Source of the DNA: Clostridia bacterium UC5.1-1C12
GTDB taxonomy: Bacteria > Bacillota_I > Bacilli_A > Erysipelotrichales > Erysipelotrichaceae
Direction of reading: 5' to 3'
Length of the DNA: 64,000 nt
Assembly: GCA_001305055.1 (NCBI GenBank)
Contig: BBZX01000003.1
Span: forward strand, 255,567 to 319,566
Shown: positions 28,757 through 39,657 of the stretch, one piece after another
Layout of the letters: each line of letters opens with the position of its first letter
Numbering within the stretch: the stretch's first letter is position 1
The notes under the pieces: model-generated
Seen by the model: only the letters and a program-made list of their open reading frames with translations
The model's database searches: none
Told to the model about the DNA's origin: nothing
Made by a program: the position numbers and the translations under genes

Positions 28757-30565
28757 ATGGATTATACATCAGTAGCAAAACAGATTCTGTCACATATCGG
28801 CGGTGCTGAGAATATTATTAATCTTGGTAATTGCGCGACGCGTTTAAGAATTAATTTAAAGGATAATGGAAAAGTTGAGATGGAAGCGCTGAAGCAGATC
28901 AAAGGGGTTGTCGGCGCGGTGCTGAATCCCGGCCAGCTTCAGGTGATCATCGGTCCGGATGTTGGGAATGTCTGCAAGACAATGCGTCAAATCGGCAATT
29001 TAAAAAATGAGAATACTGCCGAAGAAGGCGGCAAAAAGCCGATTGTATCAAGGATATTAGATACTATATCAGGTATCTTTACACCTATTTTGCCGGCAAT
29101 TGTGGCGGCTGGTATGATGCAGGCGGTAATCGCACTGCTTACTAATTTCACAAGTATAGATGCAAGCGGCAGCACCATGGTGATTTTTAATGTAATAGCG
29201 AATGCGGCATTTTACTTTCTGCCGGTAATGATTGCTTTTTCGGCGGCTAAGAAATTTAACTGCAATCCTTTTATGGCTGTATTTTTGGCCGGTATTCTGC
29301 TGCATCCAGACCTGATTAATCTACTTGCTCAGGAAACCGCGGCGGATTTCTTTCGCATTCCTGTTATCTCAGCTTCATATGCGTCTTCAGTTATTCCGAT
29401 TATCTTGGGTGTTTGGCTGATGAGTTATGTGGAAAAACTGGCGGATCGGGTTTCACCGAATTGTCTTAAATTTTTAATGAAGCCATTATTAACGATTATT
29501 GTTACGGCACCGATCACGCTGATTGTATTAGGCCCGTTAGGATCGATTCTTGGTGGTTATCTCGCACAATTTATTCAATTCCTAAATGGTAAAGCCGGCT
29601 GGCTGGTAATTACCTTCATGGGATGCTTTACACCGTTTATCGTTATGACCGGCATGCATTATTCATTATTCCCGTTAGTATTTCAGTCATTGGCTACCTT
29701 CGGTTATGAAACAATCATGTCAGTAGGTTCATTGCCTTCCAATATGGCACAGGGAGCAGCCTGTTTTGCGGTAGCACTAAAAACCAAGAATTTGGAAATG
29801 CGCCAAATTGCGGTATCAGCGGGTGTAACGGCAGTATTGGGAATCACTGAACCCGCTTTATACGGAGTTACTTTAAAGCTGAAACGGCCTTTAGCGGCAG
29901 TGATGGCAGGCGGTGCTGCAGGCGGTTTGTATGCCGGTCTTGTCTCTTTGAAAGCCTTTGGTTTTGTTACACCGGGGCTGACAGCTTTTCCGGTATACAT
30001 CGGCCCGAATAATAATTTGCTGAATTTTGGTATCTGCTGTGTTATTGCCTTTGCGGTAGCTTTTGCCATGACCTGGATCTTAGGCTTTGAAGATGATGTG
30101 CCGGCACCGATCATACAAAGCAGTGAAAATAAATTAAACAAAAAAGCGGTTTATGCACCTGTCAGCGGACAAATCATTGAATTAAAGGATTTGGACGATA
30201 AACTGGCAGCTAAAGGATTAATTGGTAAAGGAACAGCCATTCAATTTGAAGATAAATATATCTATGCGCCGTTTGATGGAACACTGGCGGCGGTTTTCCA
30301 TGAATCCAATGAATTAATCATCAAGGGGAAAGAGGGGATTGAACTTTTAATCCATCTGCAGCTGCCGCAGGGCATGGAAATGGAAATGCTGGCAGCGTTG
30401 AATCAGGAAGTGAAAAAGGGCAGTCAGTTAGCTGTACTGGCTGATTCGCTGAGTGAACCGGCCATTATATCTGTAGTGGTATGTAATTCAGATGCCTATC
30501 TTGATGTACTGGCAACTGCGCAGGACAAAGTTACGATGGGTGATATTATATTAAATATTGTTTAG
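28757..30565 (+). CDS. bglF: Beta-glucoside PTS transporter IIBCA
   Basis: 602 aa in order IIB-IIC-IIA. IIB Cys in LGNCATRLR at about residue 26; IIC hydrophobic region about 105-450 with motifs MTGMHYSLFPL and TEPALYGVTLKLKRPL; IIA His in GIELLIHLQLPQ at about 533 with KGTAIQFEDKYIYAPFDG before it. Takes up an aryl- or disaccharide beta-glucoside with phosphorylation. Behind the cre/RAT leader and ahead of its GH1 hydrolase, 23 bases after the phosphatase. Confidence 0.93.
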   Translation: MDYTSVAKQILSHIGGAENIINLGNCATRLRINLKDNGKVEMEALKQIKGVVGAVLNPGQLQVIIGPDVGNVCKTMRQIGNLKNENTAEEGGKKPIVSRILDTISGIFTPILPAIVAAGMMQAVIALLTNFTSIDASGSTMVIFNVIANAAFYFLPVMIAFSAAKKFNCNPFMAVFLAGILLHPDLINLLAQETAADFFRIPVISASYASSVIPIILGVWLMSYVEKLADRVSPNCLKFLMKPLLTIIVTAPITLIVLGPLGSILGGYLAQFIQFLNGKAGWLVITFMGCFTPFIVMTGMHYSLFPLVFQSLATFGYETIMSVGSLPSNMAQGAACFAVALKTKNLEMRQIAVSAGVTAVLGITEPALYGVTLKLKRPLAAVMAGGAAGGLYAGLVSLKAFGFVTPGLTAFPVYIGPNNNLLNFGICCVIAFAVAFAMTWILGFEDDVPAPIIQSSENKLNKKAVYAPVSGQIIELKDLDDKLAAKGLIGKGTAIQFEDKYIYAPFDGTLAAVFHESNELIIKGKEGIELLIHLQLPQGMEMEMLAALNQEVKKGSQLAVLADSLSEPAIISVVVCNSDAYLDVLATAQDKVTMGDIILNIV

Positions 30566-31963
<1,398 letters not shown>

Positions 31964-31978
31964 AAGTGAGGTGATAAG

Positions 31979-32813
31979 ATGAAAATCGTTAAAATATTAA
32001 ATAATTGCGTGGTGCTGGCAGAAGCAAACGGACAGGAATATGTCGTTATGGGCAATGCGCTTGGCTTCCATTATAAAAAGGGCAGGAGCTGCTTGAATCT
32101 GATATTGATAAGATTTTTGTCTTATCGGCTCATGAGGAAGTCACTCAGCTTCAGCAGCTGCTTACTGAAATCAGCGAGGATATTCTGCTTATCACATTGC
32201 ATTTGATTGAGCGGGCGAAAACTGAACTGCGGTGTGAATTTAATACCAGTTTAGCATTGGCATTGATGGATCATCTGAATTATGCGTTCAGAAGGTTTGA
32301 AGAAGGCATGAAAACAAGCAATGCTCTCTATTTTGAAATACAGAAGTTTTATCCTAAAGAATTTGCCCTTGGTGAATATGCGCTTACATATATTGAAGAA
32401 CAAAAGGGGATTCGTTTATGGCCGCAGGAAGCAGCAAATATTGCGCTTCATTTTGTGAATGCCAGAATAATGCCGGCAGTATGCAGGATACACTTGTTTC
32501 AATTGATATGATTCGCGATATTCTTCGGCTGATTCAGCTGCATTATAAAATCACCTTTGATATTAGTGATCTCAATTATCATCGGCTGGTAACTCATCTG
32601 TCATATTTTATACAGCGTATGCTGCAGAATAAAGGCTATCAGGAGGAGGACGATTTCCTGTATCAAAGTGTGATTGTAAAATATCCGAAGGAGATGGAAT
32701 GCGCATTAAAAATTGCGGAATATATTCGCGTTATGCTTGGCTGTGAGGCTACGCTTGATGAACTTGCATATTTGAGTATTCATCTGCATAGAGTGCTGCA
32801 GAGAAAAGAATAA
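31979..32813 (+). CDS. bglG: BglG/LicT-family transcriptional antiterminator, frameshifted
   Basis: About 279 aa: RNA-binding CAT domain at residues 1-55 (MKIVKILNNCVVLAE, VVMGNALGFHYKKGQ) then two PRD domains with His targets (PRD1 IALALMDHLNYAFRR near 80; PRD2 from about 175, NYHRLVTHLSYF and LSIHLHRVL near the end). A G is missing near 32086 and a C near 32471; repairs give KKGQELLESDIDK and VNAQNNAGSMQDT. Controlled itself by the RAT at 27816 and expected to bind it; the PTS protein phosphorylates the PRDs. Confidence 0.9.
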
Positions 32814-32817
32814 ATGC

Positions 32818-33274
32818 TCATGATTCTCTGTTATCTGTTAAGGCTATTTGATTCTGATAATGCTTCAGCGCATTAGCATAAAGTAATTTTTCTGCCTGCT
32901 GACGATGCGCTTCAATAAGTATAATGACAACATCAATCAATAGAATCATCAATGCCAGCAGCCAAGGGGCATCGTACCACTTTAACCAGTAGAAAAGCAG
33001 ACATTCAAACGTCAGCACCGGCACGATGAACAGCATATGAAATAGATAGCGGGTTTTAATCAGCATTTTTCTCTTGAAAACAGAAACTTTCATAAAGGGC
33101 AATACAAAGACTGATAAGAAGGGCAGCACTCAGTGTGGAACTGGTAATCTGATAGGTTTCTTGATGAAAAATCAAATCAGAGAACAGCAATCCAATAAAA
33201 TGCAGCGCGAAATTTCTTAATGCAAGATCAAAAATACATACTCTGACTTCAGTATTTTTATAAATTGTAAACAT
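32818..33274 (-). CDS. DUF3021 membrane protein, frameshifted
   Basis: About 152 aa with four hydrophobic segments (LRNFALHFIGLLFSDLIF, TLSAALLISLCIAL, LFHMLFIVPVLTFECLLF, WLLALMILLIDVVIILI), the DUF3021 pattern. The frame changes near 33062 in an A run (net gain of one A or loss of two), giving FCFQEKMLIKTRYLF. ATG 33274 follows AGGAGG. DUF3021 is commonly paired with a LytTR regulator, which is indeed the next gene upstream. Confidence 0.75.
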
Positions 33275-33284
33275 GATCTGCCTC

Positions 33285-33706
33285 CTAAAGCGATAAGCGT
33301 TTTCTTAATTCAGGCACCTATTGCCTGGAAACTATTATATTTGCCATTAATCAAAGGCAGCTTGAGCCGCCGGCCCATTCCCGGAATGATTTCACTAGTC
33401 CTTGACAATGATAAAATTGCAGTTTTGCTGACGCGGATGAAACCGGCATCAGCATATAAAGCCTCCGGTTCATATAGCTTTTTCTTAGTCTGACAACAAT
33501 GCATTCGTGTAAAAGAAGGTTTTGCCATCAACACTTTCAAAATAAAGAATTTCATTGATGTGAACCCGTTGATGCTGCTCATTCAGCCAACCCCCAACAT
33601 TTTGCAAGATGGGCATAGAGTTCATTTCCTTCTTGATCGACAGTCGGACACAGAAGATTGATCTGGAGGTCTTTTCTGTCTGCTTCTAGTAAATTTCAAT
33701 TTTCAT
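33285..33706 (-). pseudogene. LytTR-domain DNA-binding regulator, heavily disrupted
   Basis: Minus-strand segments in different frames line up with a single LytTR regulator: LEADRKDLQINLLCPTV, HINEILYFESVDGKTFFYT, LYEPEALYADAGFIRVSKTA (domain core) and VPELRKRLSL at the end. At least four frame changes and an in-frame TAG where a Tyr is expected lie within 420 bases, far denser than elsewhere. Either a dead gene or a very poor stretch of consensus. Start would be ATG 33706, stop TAG 33285, ten bases before the DUF3021 gene. Confidence 0.65.
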
Positions 33707-33835
33707 GTGGATTCTTCTTGGCTGAATTCATGGCGGCAGCTTCATCAGAATAACGACAAGTTTCATCAATAAGCGGTACAATTTAGATAACTAAGCGGTC
33801 AGCCCTGCTTTTCATGAAAAAAATTAAAAAAATGA

Positions 33836-33864
33836 TTGACAATGTTTTTTAGAGATGATATATT
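33836..33864 (+). promoter_or_regulatory. Promoter of tRNA-Ala
   Basis: TTGACA (33836-33841), 17-base spacer, TATATT (33859-33864), 44 bases before the tRNA. Confidence 0.75.
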
Positions 33865-33907
33865 TATTGAGCATTCGGTATTGAAAAATATCGAATTTAA
33901 TATACAT

Positions 33908-33983
33908 GGGGTTTTAGCTCAGCTGGGAGAGCGCCTGCCTTGCACGCAGGAGGTCAACGGTTCGATCCCGTTAAGCTCCACCA
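33908..33983 (+). tRNA. tRNA-Ala (anticodon TGC)
   Basis: 76 bases with encoded CCA. Acceptor GGGGTTT/AAGCTCC, D arm GCTC/GAGC, anticodon arm CCTGC-CTTGCAC-GCAGG with anticodon TGC, T arm AACGG/CCGTT with loop TTCGATC. All arms pair (one G-U in the acceptor). Confidence 0.95.
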
Positions 33984-33994
33984 ATATATAAATG

Positions 33995-34019
33995 AACGCC
34001 TAAGATCGGGCGTTTTTTT
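33995..34019 (+). terminator. Terminator after tRNA-Ala
   Basis: ACGCC and GGCGT pair around TAAGATCG, followed by seven T. Confidence 0.8.
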
Positions 34020-34214
34020 GTTAAAGCCAGGGCTGAATTCATGCGTATACCAAACATAGCGATCATTGTCTTAGTGATTGTTCAATTATGAAAATGAATC
34101 CACCTCTGAAATTGCGGAATAAAGCATCACCCCATAATTTCACATGTTTAAAAGTATGCAATTTTCATGCTTTGGTGTAAAATATCTTTATGCGATTAGT
34201 AAGGAGCGGATATT

Positions 34215-35126
34215 GTGAAGCAAAGAGTTTTAATCATTGTAAATCCCCATGCCGGAAAGGGCATGATTAAACGCTATCTTTGTGATGTCATTGATCTTTT
34301 TGTCAAGCATCAGTGGCAGGTTTCGGTCGTAACGACTCAGGCTAAAGGGGAGGCGACACAGCTTGCCAGTGAAGCTGCCCTGCATTATGATTTGCTTGTC
34401 TGCAGCGGCGGGGACGGCACATTAAATGAAGTTGTCAGCGGTTTGGTAAAGGATGAACGTCATATACCGATTGGTTATCTGCCGGCGGGCACAACTAATG
34501 ATTTTGCATCATCACTGCAGATACCTAAAAACAATCTGCCGGCTGCTGCCCAGCAAATCATCGATGGAAAGGGCTTTTTGTGCGATGTAGGTCATTTTAA
34601 TGATCGAATTTTCATGTATGTAGCTGCCTTTGGCGCGTTTACAGAAGTATCCTATTCTACTCCGCAGGATTTTAAGAATAACTTTGGCCGCGCTGCTTAT
34701 ATTCTTGAAGGCATCAAAAGCCTAACCAATATTGTCACATATCATTTGAAAGTGGAATGTGAAAATGAATTGATCGAGGGTGATTTTATCTATGGTCAAA
34801 TCAGTAATTCTACTTCAGTCGGCGGTTTTCAGGCAATGTCCCTAAAAGATGTGCAGCTCGATGACGGTCTGTTTGAATTGCTGCTTGTCCATCGACCGAA
34901 TAATCTGCTTGATTTGCAGACAATCATCGCCGCTCTGCTGACCCAGGATGAAAATTCCGGCTGGCTGGTTCACCGCAAACTATCAAAGGTAAAAATCACC
35001 TGTGAAACACCGGTGCCATGGACACTTGACGGAGAATTTGGCGGAAATCATCAAACAATGGTAATCAGAAATCTGCCGAAAGCCGTTGAATTTATTGTGC
35101 GCAATGAGGAGCAGCCTTTGATATGA
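34215..35126 (+). CDS. Diacylglycerol kinase-family lipid kinase
   Basis: 303 aa. The nucleotide-binding signature VCSGGDGTLNEVVSGL (about 61-76) and PAGTTNDFASSL (about 93-104) identify the DagK/YegS family; VNPHAGKG opens the domain and a late WTLDGEFGG is typical. Phosphorylates a membrane lipid (diacylglycerol in DgkB) using ATP; the specific lipid is not shown. Its TGA overlaps the ATG of a MarR-like gene. Confidence 0.9.
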   Translation: MKQRVLIIVNPHAGKGMIKRYLCDVIDLFVKHQWQVSVVTTQAKGEATQLASEAALHYDLLVCSGGDGTLNEVVSGLVKDERHIPIGYLPAGTTNDFASSLQIPKNNLPAAAQQIIDGKGFLCDVGHFNDRIFMYVAAFGAFTEVSYSTPQDFKNNFGRAAYILEGIKSLTNIVTYHLKVECENELIEGDFIYGQISNSTSVGGFQAMSLKDVQLDDGLFELLLVHRPNNLLDLQTIIAALLTQDENSGWLVHRKLSKVKITCETPVPWTLDGEFGGNHQTMVIRNLPKAVEFIVRNEEQPLI

Positions 35127-35584
35127 ATCAGCCGCAGTCATTGAATTCACGGTTTCTGGTATTAACCGCGCTGCTTCAGATAGCCAATGAGCTGGACGCC
35201 TGCGGTAATGCATATTTTACTGAATTAACCTTTAAACAATGGTATTTTATGCTAGTGGTTACCCATTTGTTTGAAAAACCGCCGACCTTACGGGCAGCGG
35301 CTGATGCATTGGGTACCTCACATCAAAATGCGAAACAGATTGCTGTTAAGCTTCAGGAAAAGAATTATCTCAAAATTGAGAAGGATAAAAGTGATTCTAG
35401 GTCACTGCGTCTGATTCCCACTCGGAAATATCAGATTGCTTCCCGGCAATGGCTCGAAAAAGACCGTGAGTTTGCACTGACAATTTTTAAAGATGTGTCT
35501 TTGGAAGAACTGACAACATTATATACAGCCTGTGCCAAAATAGAAAAAAATTTAAAGGCACTGCAGGGGATAAATGATAAATAG
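35123..35584 (+). CDS. MarR-like winged-helix regulator
   Basis: 153 aa. Opens with a helical region (LTALLQIANELDACGN), then a MarR-type winged helix: TLRAAADALGTSHQNAKQIAVKLQ (about 55-78, recognition helix SHQNAKQIAVKL) and the wing KDKSDSRSLRLIPTRK. Translationally coupled to the lipid kinase (ATGA), so it may respond to membrane lipid or control the same unit. Followed by a strong terminator. Confidence 0.75.
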   Translation: MNQPQSLNSRFLVLTALLQIANELDACGNAYFTELTFKQWYFMLVVTHLFEKPPTLRAAADALGTSHQNAKQIAVKLQEKNYLKIEKDKSDSRSLRLIPTRKYQIASRQWLEKDREFALTIFKDVSLEELTTLYTACAKIEKNLKALQGINDK

Positions 35585-35598
35585 CATTAAAATCATGG

Positions 35599-35645
35599 GC
35601 ACCATATTAGACTGCGCAAAGAACAAGTCTGATATGGTGCTTTTC
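35599..35645 (+). terminator. Strong terminator after the lipid kinase/MarR pair
   Basis: A 15-bp stem GCACCATATTAGACT/AGTCTGATATGGTGC (one T-G pair) is followed by TTTTC. Confidence 0.9.
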
Positions 35646-36177
35646 TATGCAGGGGGGTATATGGATAAGCGCAGGATTTAATAAATCCGCGTGGCAGTGA
35701 AAACGTGTAAAGCTGTCTTATAGCATAGTTTGGTATCGCATTGCTGCTTTATGCAGTGTGAGACATGAGCGGCCGGCAGATAATTGCTCAGCAGTTTCAT
35801 GTTGAATGGCATGCTGAAGATTGTAAGCTGAATCGGGTACATCATTATCACAGAATTCTTTTCCCATCTAAGAAAACCTGCATGATGTTTGATATTTGCC
35901 CTGACGGCGAACAAGTCTATATCCAAATATGCAAAAGGTTATGAAGTATTAAAATTCAACGATAGGTATGGGAATAGTATTGATAAAATAAACCTTGACT
36001 ATCAGGATACTTCCGTTAATGATCCCGAAATGCTTGCGACATCGTCTTTAGTCAGTCAATCGGCGTATGTGAAAGTGCTTTATCGATACAAATGATGTAG
36101 ATGGAGTTAACATATAATCTATTTCTAAATAATTTGATATTTGGATCGCACGATTATATTGAATGAATGATCCATCA
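35646..36177. other. Gene-poor interval with small uncertain ORFs
   Basis: About 530 bases with no recognisable family. A 59-codon plus-strand frame at 35765-35944 (MSGRQIIAQQFHVEWHAED at its start, FDICPDGEQVYIQI later) has coding-like composition but no ribosome site; a second fragment follows at about 35924-36095 (YDINK-type composition, ending VKVLYRYK) in another frame. Possibly a decayed or frameshifted gene; I cannot assign it. Confidence 0.3.
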
Positions 36178-36217
36178 TAAAAAAGCTGCTTCATAGGTAT
36201 CATTCCTATCAAGCAGC
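36178..36217 (-). terminator. Terminator of the ATP-grasp/esterase operon
   Basis: On the minus strand AAGCAGC-...-GCTGCTT with an inner CCTAT/ATAGG-like stem (GCTGCTT 36185-36191, AAGCAGC 36211-36217) is followed by six T. Confidence 0.85.
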
Positions 36218-36223
36218 ATTATT

Positions 36224-36981
36224 TTAATAATCAAGCAGAAAATTCAGAAAATAAGGAAGCTGACGGCGCCACCAGCACCAATCATGAGCGACATCATAAC
36301 CCCAATAATCAAACCATGCATGAACACCCATTTTTCAAACAGATACTGTATCTGATGGGTACTTTTCACCATGTCGTGTTCCCAGTCCCCCTGTCCGCAG
36401 CATAATACAATGCGTGATTGATTGTATTTTTCAATGTAAGGATGATTCGCCGGCAGATTTTTTAAATAATCAAGCGGTGAATTGCGGTATACCAGCTCGT
36501 CCATGTATCCCTTGAAGAAATATCCGGCATCATAAATGCCGCTCAAAGCCAGACAGATGTTAAAGATATCCGGCCGGCGCAGAAAGAAATTGACGCAATG
36601 AGCGGCCCCCATGCTGTTGCCGGTTGTCATCAGACCTTGGGCATAATAACCTTGATCATTTTTGTTGATTTCAAAAATTCTCGGTACGACTTCTTCAATA
36701 ATATAGTTATAATAACGTTCATGCAGTTCTATGCGGCGGCGGGCATCACCGTATTCATCAGACCATGTTTCTTTATCGATGCTGTCAACACAGAAAAATT
36801 GAATCTTACCGGCATTTATATACTCATTCGCTGCTTCAATCATGCCATTGTTTTCATAATCAAAGAAGCGCCCGTCCTGAGATGGAAAAACCAGGCATGG
36901 CTTGCCGCCATGTCCGTACACCTTAAACTCCATCTCACGGTTCAGATGCCGGCTGTATTCTTTATAATAAGCTGTTTTCAT
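36224..36981 (-). CDS. Esterase-like alpha/beta hydrolase, frameshifted
   Basis: About 252 aa. The serine nucleophile is in GNSMGAAHCVNFFLRRPDIF (about 120-139; GNSMG elbow), with early VFPSQDGRFFDYENNG and late CGQGDWEHDM. After restoring one A near 36336 the C-terminus reads GVHAWFDYWGYDVAHDW, carrying the catalytic His. This is the esterase D-like group of PF00756. Cytoplasmic. It follows the ATP-grasp gene by 14 bases; substrate unknown, but the pair suggests an ester or amide product of the ligase. Confidence 0.85.
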
Positions 36982-36995
36982 ATTGCTGAATCTCC

Positions 36996-38179
36996 TTATT
37001 CCTGAACGTATTCAATAAATTCCTGTACCTGTGCCATTGTTTTGAAACGGGCGGTAACCATTTGATTCCCCATGGCTGAAGCGAGAATATCAGGCATTCG
37101 TTCTTCCATTACAATGTGCGCCAGATACCGACTCTTGATCTCCGCAAGCGTATGCTTGTATTTTTTTCATCAAAGCGGCTTGCATAGACACAATAAAATT
37201 TATGCGCACTCTCACCCCGGCGGTTTTCATCATAAACAATCATATCTGCATAAATCTGATAGGCATCACAGAGGTTGGCATAGTCGATCATATCCGGTGT
37301 ATAACCGCCGGCTGGCCGCATATTGACTTCCAAAGCTGCCCAATCGCCGGCTTTGCCGATACCTTCATGATCTTTGTTTAATTTAAAGAACTCAAAATGC
37401 ACAAACCGGCTTCTCACCTGAAAGGCCTTCACAGATCGGCGGCCAAGATCAAGAAGCTCGGCAGGAACTTCCTTCATAGTGTAATATGACATATTCTCAT
37501 GATCGTTGACTATATCCATGATCGGTTTTGGAAAACAATGCGCTGTTTCAAAAATCGGCCGCTGGTGACTGTCAATAATGGCATCATAAGAATAAATCGT
37601 TCCGTCAATAAATTCCTCCATGAAATAACTGATCTCAGGCTTTTGAAGATAAAAAGACTTCAGTTCTTTATCATTGGTGATTTTATATGTAGCCGTGGCA
37701 CCGACACCATTATCCGGCTTGACGATTAAAGGATAACCAATCTTGCGGACAAAAGGAAGATCATGCTGGTAATCGCTGACCAGCTGACCTCTGGCACATG
37801 GTATTCCGGCCTTTTGATAACATTTCTTCATTCCCGATTTCAATTTAAAGCCTGCCAGCTGACGTTTTTGAAAACCACTGGTAATATTAAAATCCGTCCG
37901 CAGCATGGCATCATGTTCCAGCCAGTATTCATTGTTTGATTCCAGCCAATCAATCCGCCCATATTTATGAATGAAATAAGCCACGGCCCGCATCATATCA
38001 TCGTAATTTTTCATGTCCTTAACATAATAATACTCAGTCAGACTTTGCTTCAACTCATCCATCAGCTGATCGTAGGCAACATCACCAATACCCAAAACCG
38101 TGACACCGTTTTGCTTCAAACGATCACAGAAATTCCAATAGCTTTTTGGAAACATCGGTGAAATAGCAATGTAGTTCAT
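36996..38179 (-). CDS. ATP-grasp ligase-like protein, frameshifted
   Basis: About 394 aa. ATP-grasp fold: IGYPLIVKPDNGVGATATYKI (about 149-169, phosphate loop, split here as IGYPLIVKPDNG and VGATATYKI), ISYFMEEFIDGTIYSYDAI (about 185) and the metal-binding ALEVNMRPAGGY near 290. A base is missing near 37167; after repair the end runs YASRFDEKKYKHTL and closes EFIEYVQE at 36996. Forms an acyl-phosphate and joins it to an amine, thiol or similar; substrates unknown. ATG 38179 follows GGGGGATGCTT. First gene of a two-gene operon with an esterase-like hydrolase. Confidence 0.85.
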
Positions 38180-38300
38180 AAGCATCCCCCTTTTATGATT
38201 AAGATTATTTTACCATAATTTTATTCATGGTGTGAAAAAGTTTCTTGTATTTATGAATAATTTTCATTATAATGTGAAACAATAGAAAGAAGGTATTATT

Positions 38301-38769
38301 ATGTCCGTAGAAAATGTCCGAGCTTATTTAAAAAATTTAATAAGGATCAGGATATTATTGAGCTTGACGCGTCAACGGCCACGGTTGAACTGGCGGCTGA
38401 AGCGTTGGGAACTCAGCCTGCCAGAATTGCTAAAACCTTATCGTTTAAGTATCAGGACAGCTGTCTTCTTGTAGTCTGCGCCGGTGACATGAAAATTGAC
38501 AACCACCTCTTTAAACAGGAATTTGGAGTCAAAGCAAGCATGCCGAAGGGGGAAGAGGTCGAGGCGCTGAGCGGTCATGCAATTGGCGGTGTCTGCCCGT
38601 TTGCGGCAGCTGAAGGCGTGTTGGTATGCTGTGATACATCACTGCTTGCCTATGACTTTGTTTTCCGGCCTGCGGCAGCGCGCATTCCTGCATTAAGCTG
38701 ACGCCTGAGGAGCTGTTTGCCATAGCGGCTGCCAATCGCTGGGTGAGTGTCTGCAAACCAAGAAACTAA
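38301..38769 (+). CDS. YbaK/prolyl-tRNA deacylase-domain protein, twice frameshifted
   Basis: About 156 aa free-standing aminoacyl-tRNA editing domain. ATG 38301 opens MSVENVRAYLKKFNKD (one A restored near 38337); ALGTQPARIAKTLSFK (about 35-50) and GGVCPFAAAEGV (about 97) are family motifs; one T restored near 38672 gives DFVFPACGSAHSCIKL, ending VCKPRN. Clears misacylated tRNA (YbaK: Cys-tRNA-Pro). Start preceded by AGAAGGTA. Followed by a terminator shared with the convergent cupin gene. Confidence 0.85.
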
Positions 38770-38806
38770 AATACCGTCGGCTGTAAAGGCAGGCGGTATT
38801 TTTCTT
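38768..38806. terminator. Bidirectional terminator between YbaK and cupin genes
   Basis: AATACCG (38770-38776) and CGGTATT (38794-38800) with an inner stem, A run on one side and T run on the other. Confidence 0.75.
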
Positions 38807-38811
38807 ATAAA

Positions 38812-39147
38812 TTATTTATTTAAAATTAAAGCCATGAAGATCAGCGGTTCATCAGCTGGATTCTCTAAACCATGACGATTATTGGCATCACAGAAAAGTA
38901 AATCACCAGGCTTAACCGAATAGGTTTGATCATTATCTGTATAAATGCCGCTGCCTGATAAGATGTAATAACTTTCCGTATCATCAATATGCTCATGAAC
39001 GCCGATACTGCTGTGCGGATCAATTGTCACCCGGGCATACATTTTGGCTCTGCCATTCAATTGCACCTCATTCATCAGCCGTTCAATCTGAATTGTTCCA
39101 ATACCACCGGCTCTTTTTTCATAAATTTCTATTTTACGCTGGTTCAT
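38812..39147 (-). CDS. Cupin-domain protein
   Basis: 111 aa single-domain cupin. Motif 1: HSSIGVHEHIDDTESYYILSG (about 54-74, metal ligands H-x-H and E; quoted HSSIGVHEHIDDTESYY in part) and motif 2: VKPGDLLFCDANNRHGLENP (about 80-99). Small-molecule binding or isomerisation role, not determined. Divergent from the MarR gene at 39232, which may regulate it. Confidence 0.85.
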   Translation of the reverse strand: MNQRKIEIYEKRAGGIGTIQIERLMNEVQLNGRAKMYARVTIDPHSSIGVHEHIDDTESYYILSGSGIYTDNDQTYSVKPGDLLFCDANNRHGLENPADEPLIFMALILNK

Positions 39148-39231
39148 GTGATCACCTCACAGCTATTATAAAATAAAAATCTGTGAAAGCAACTGGTAAA
39201 GTGCTAAAATAAGACAGAAGGGAGTAGGACA

Positions 39232-39657
39232 ATGGAAAATTTATTCAATGATCAATTTAAAGAACTGCTTCAGGCATATCGCGCTAAGATGCGGCATCTG
39301 TTGAAGAAAAACGGATTATATGCCGGTCAGGATGCGATTCTCTTTGTTTTGCTCTCACAGTCCGGTTTAACTCAGCAGGAGCTGGCTGAAACGTTAGCAG
39401 TCAGTAAATCGACAATCGGAACCTCATTAAAGCGGATGGAAAAAATGGGTCTGGTAGAACGCCGGGCTTATGCCAAAGACAGCCGCTGCAAGTGTATTTT
39501 TATTACTGAAAACGGAAAAAAACTGGCAGATTCATGCCAGCAGGAATTAATGGACTTTCACCGTTATATTTTTTCAGCATTTACTGAATCAGAGATTCAG
39601 CAAATCAATCTTATCCTTGAACAATTATGCGGACGGATCGAAGAGTATCACCTTTAG
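39232..39657 (+). CDS. MarR-family regulator
   Basis: 141 aa winged-helix protein: SGLTQQELAETLAVSKSTIG (about 44-63) with TSLKRMEKMGLVERR following, and wing DSRCKCIFITENGKKL (about 84-99). ATG 39232 follows AGAAGGGAGTAG. Its end overlaps by 4 bases the end of the convergent HAD gene. Divergent cupin gene is its likeliest target. Confidence 0.9.
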   Translation: MENLFNDQFKELLQAYRAKMRHLLKKNGLYAGQDAILFVLLSQSGLTQQELAETLAVSKSTIGTSLKRMEKMGLVERRAYAKDSRCKCIFITENGKKLADSCQQELMDFHRYIFSAFTESEIQQINLILEQLCGRIEEYHL

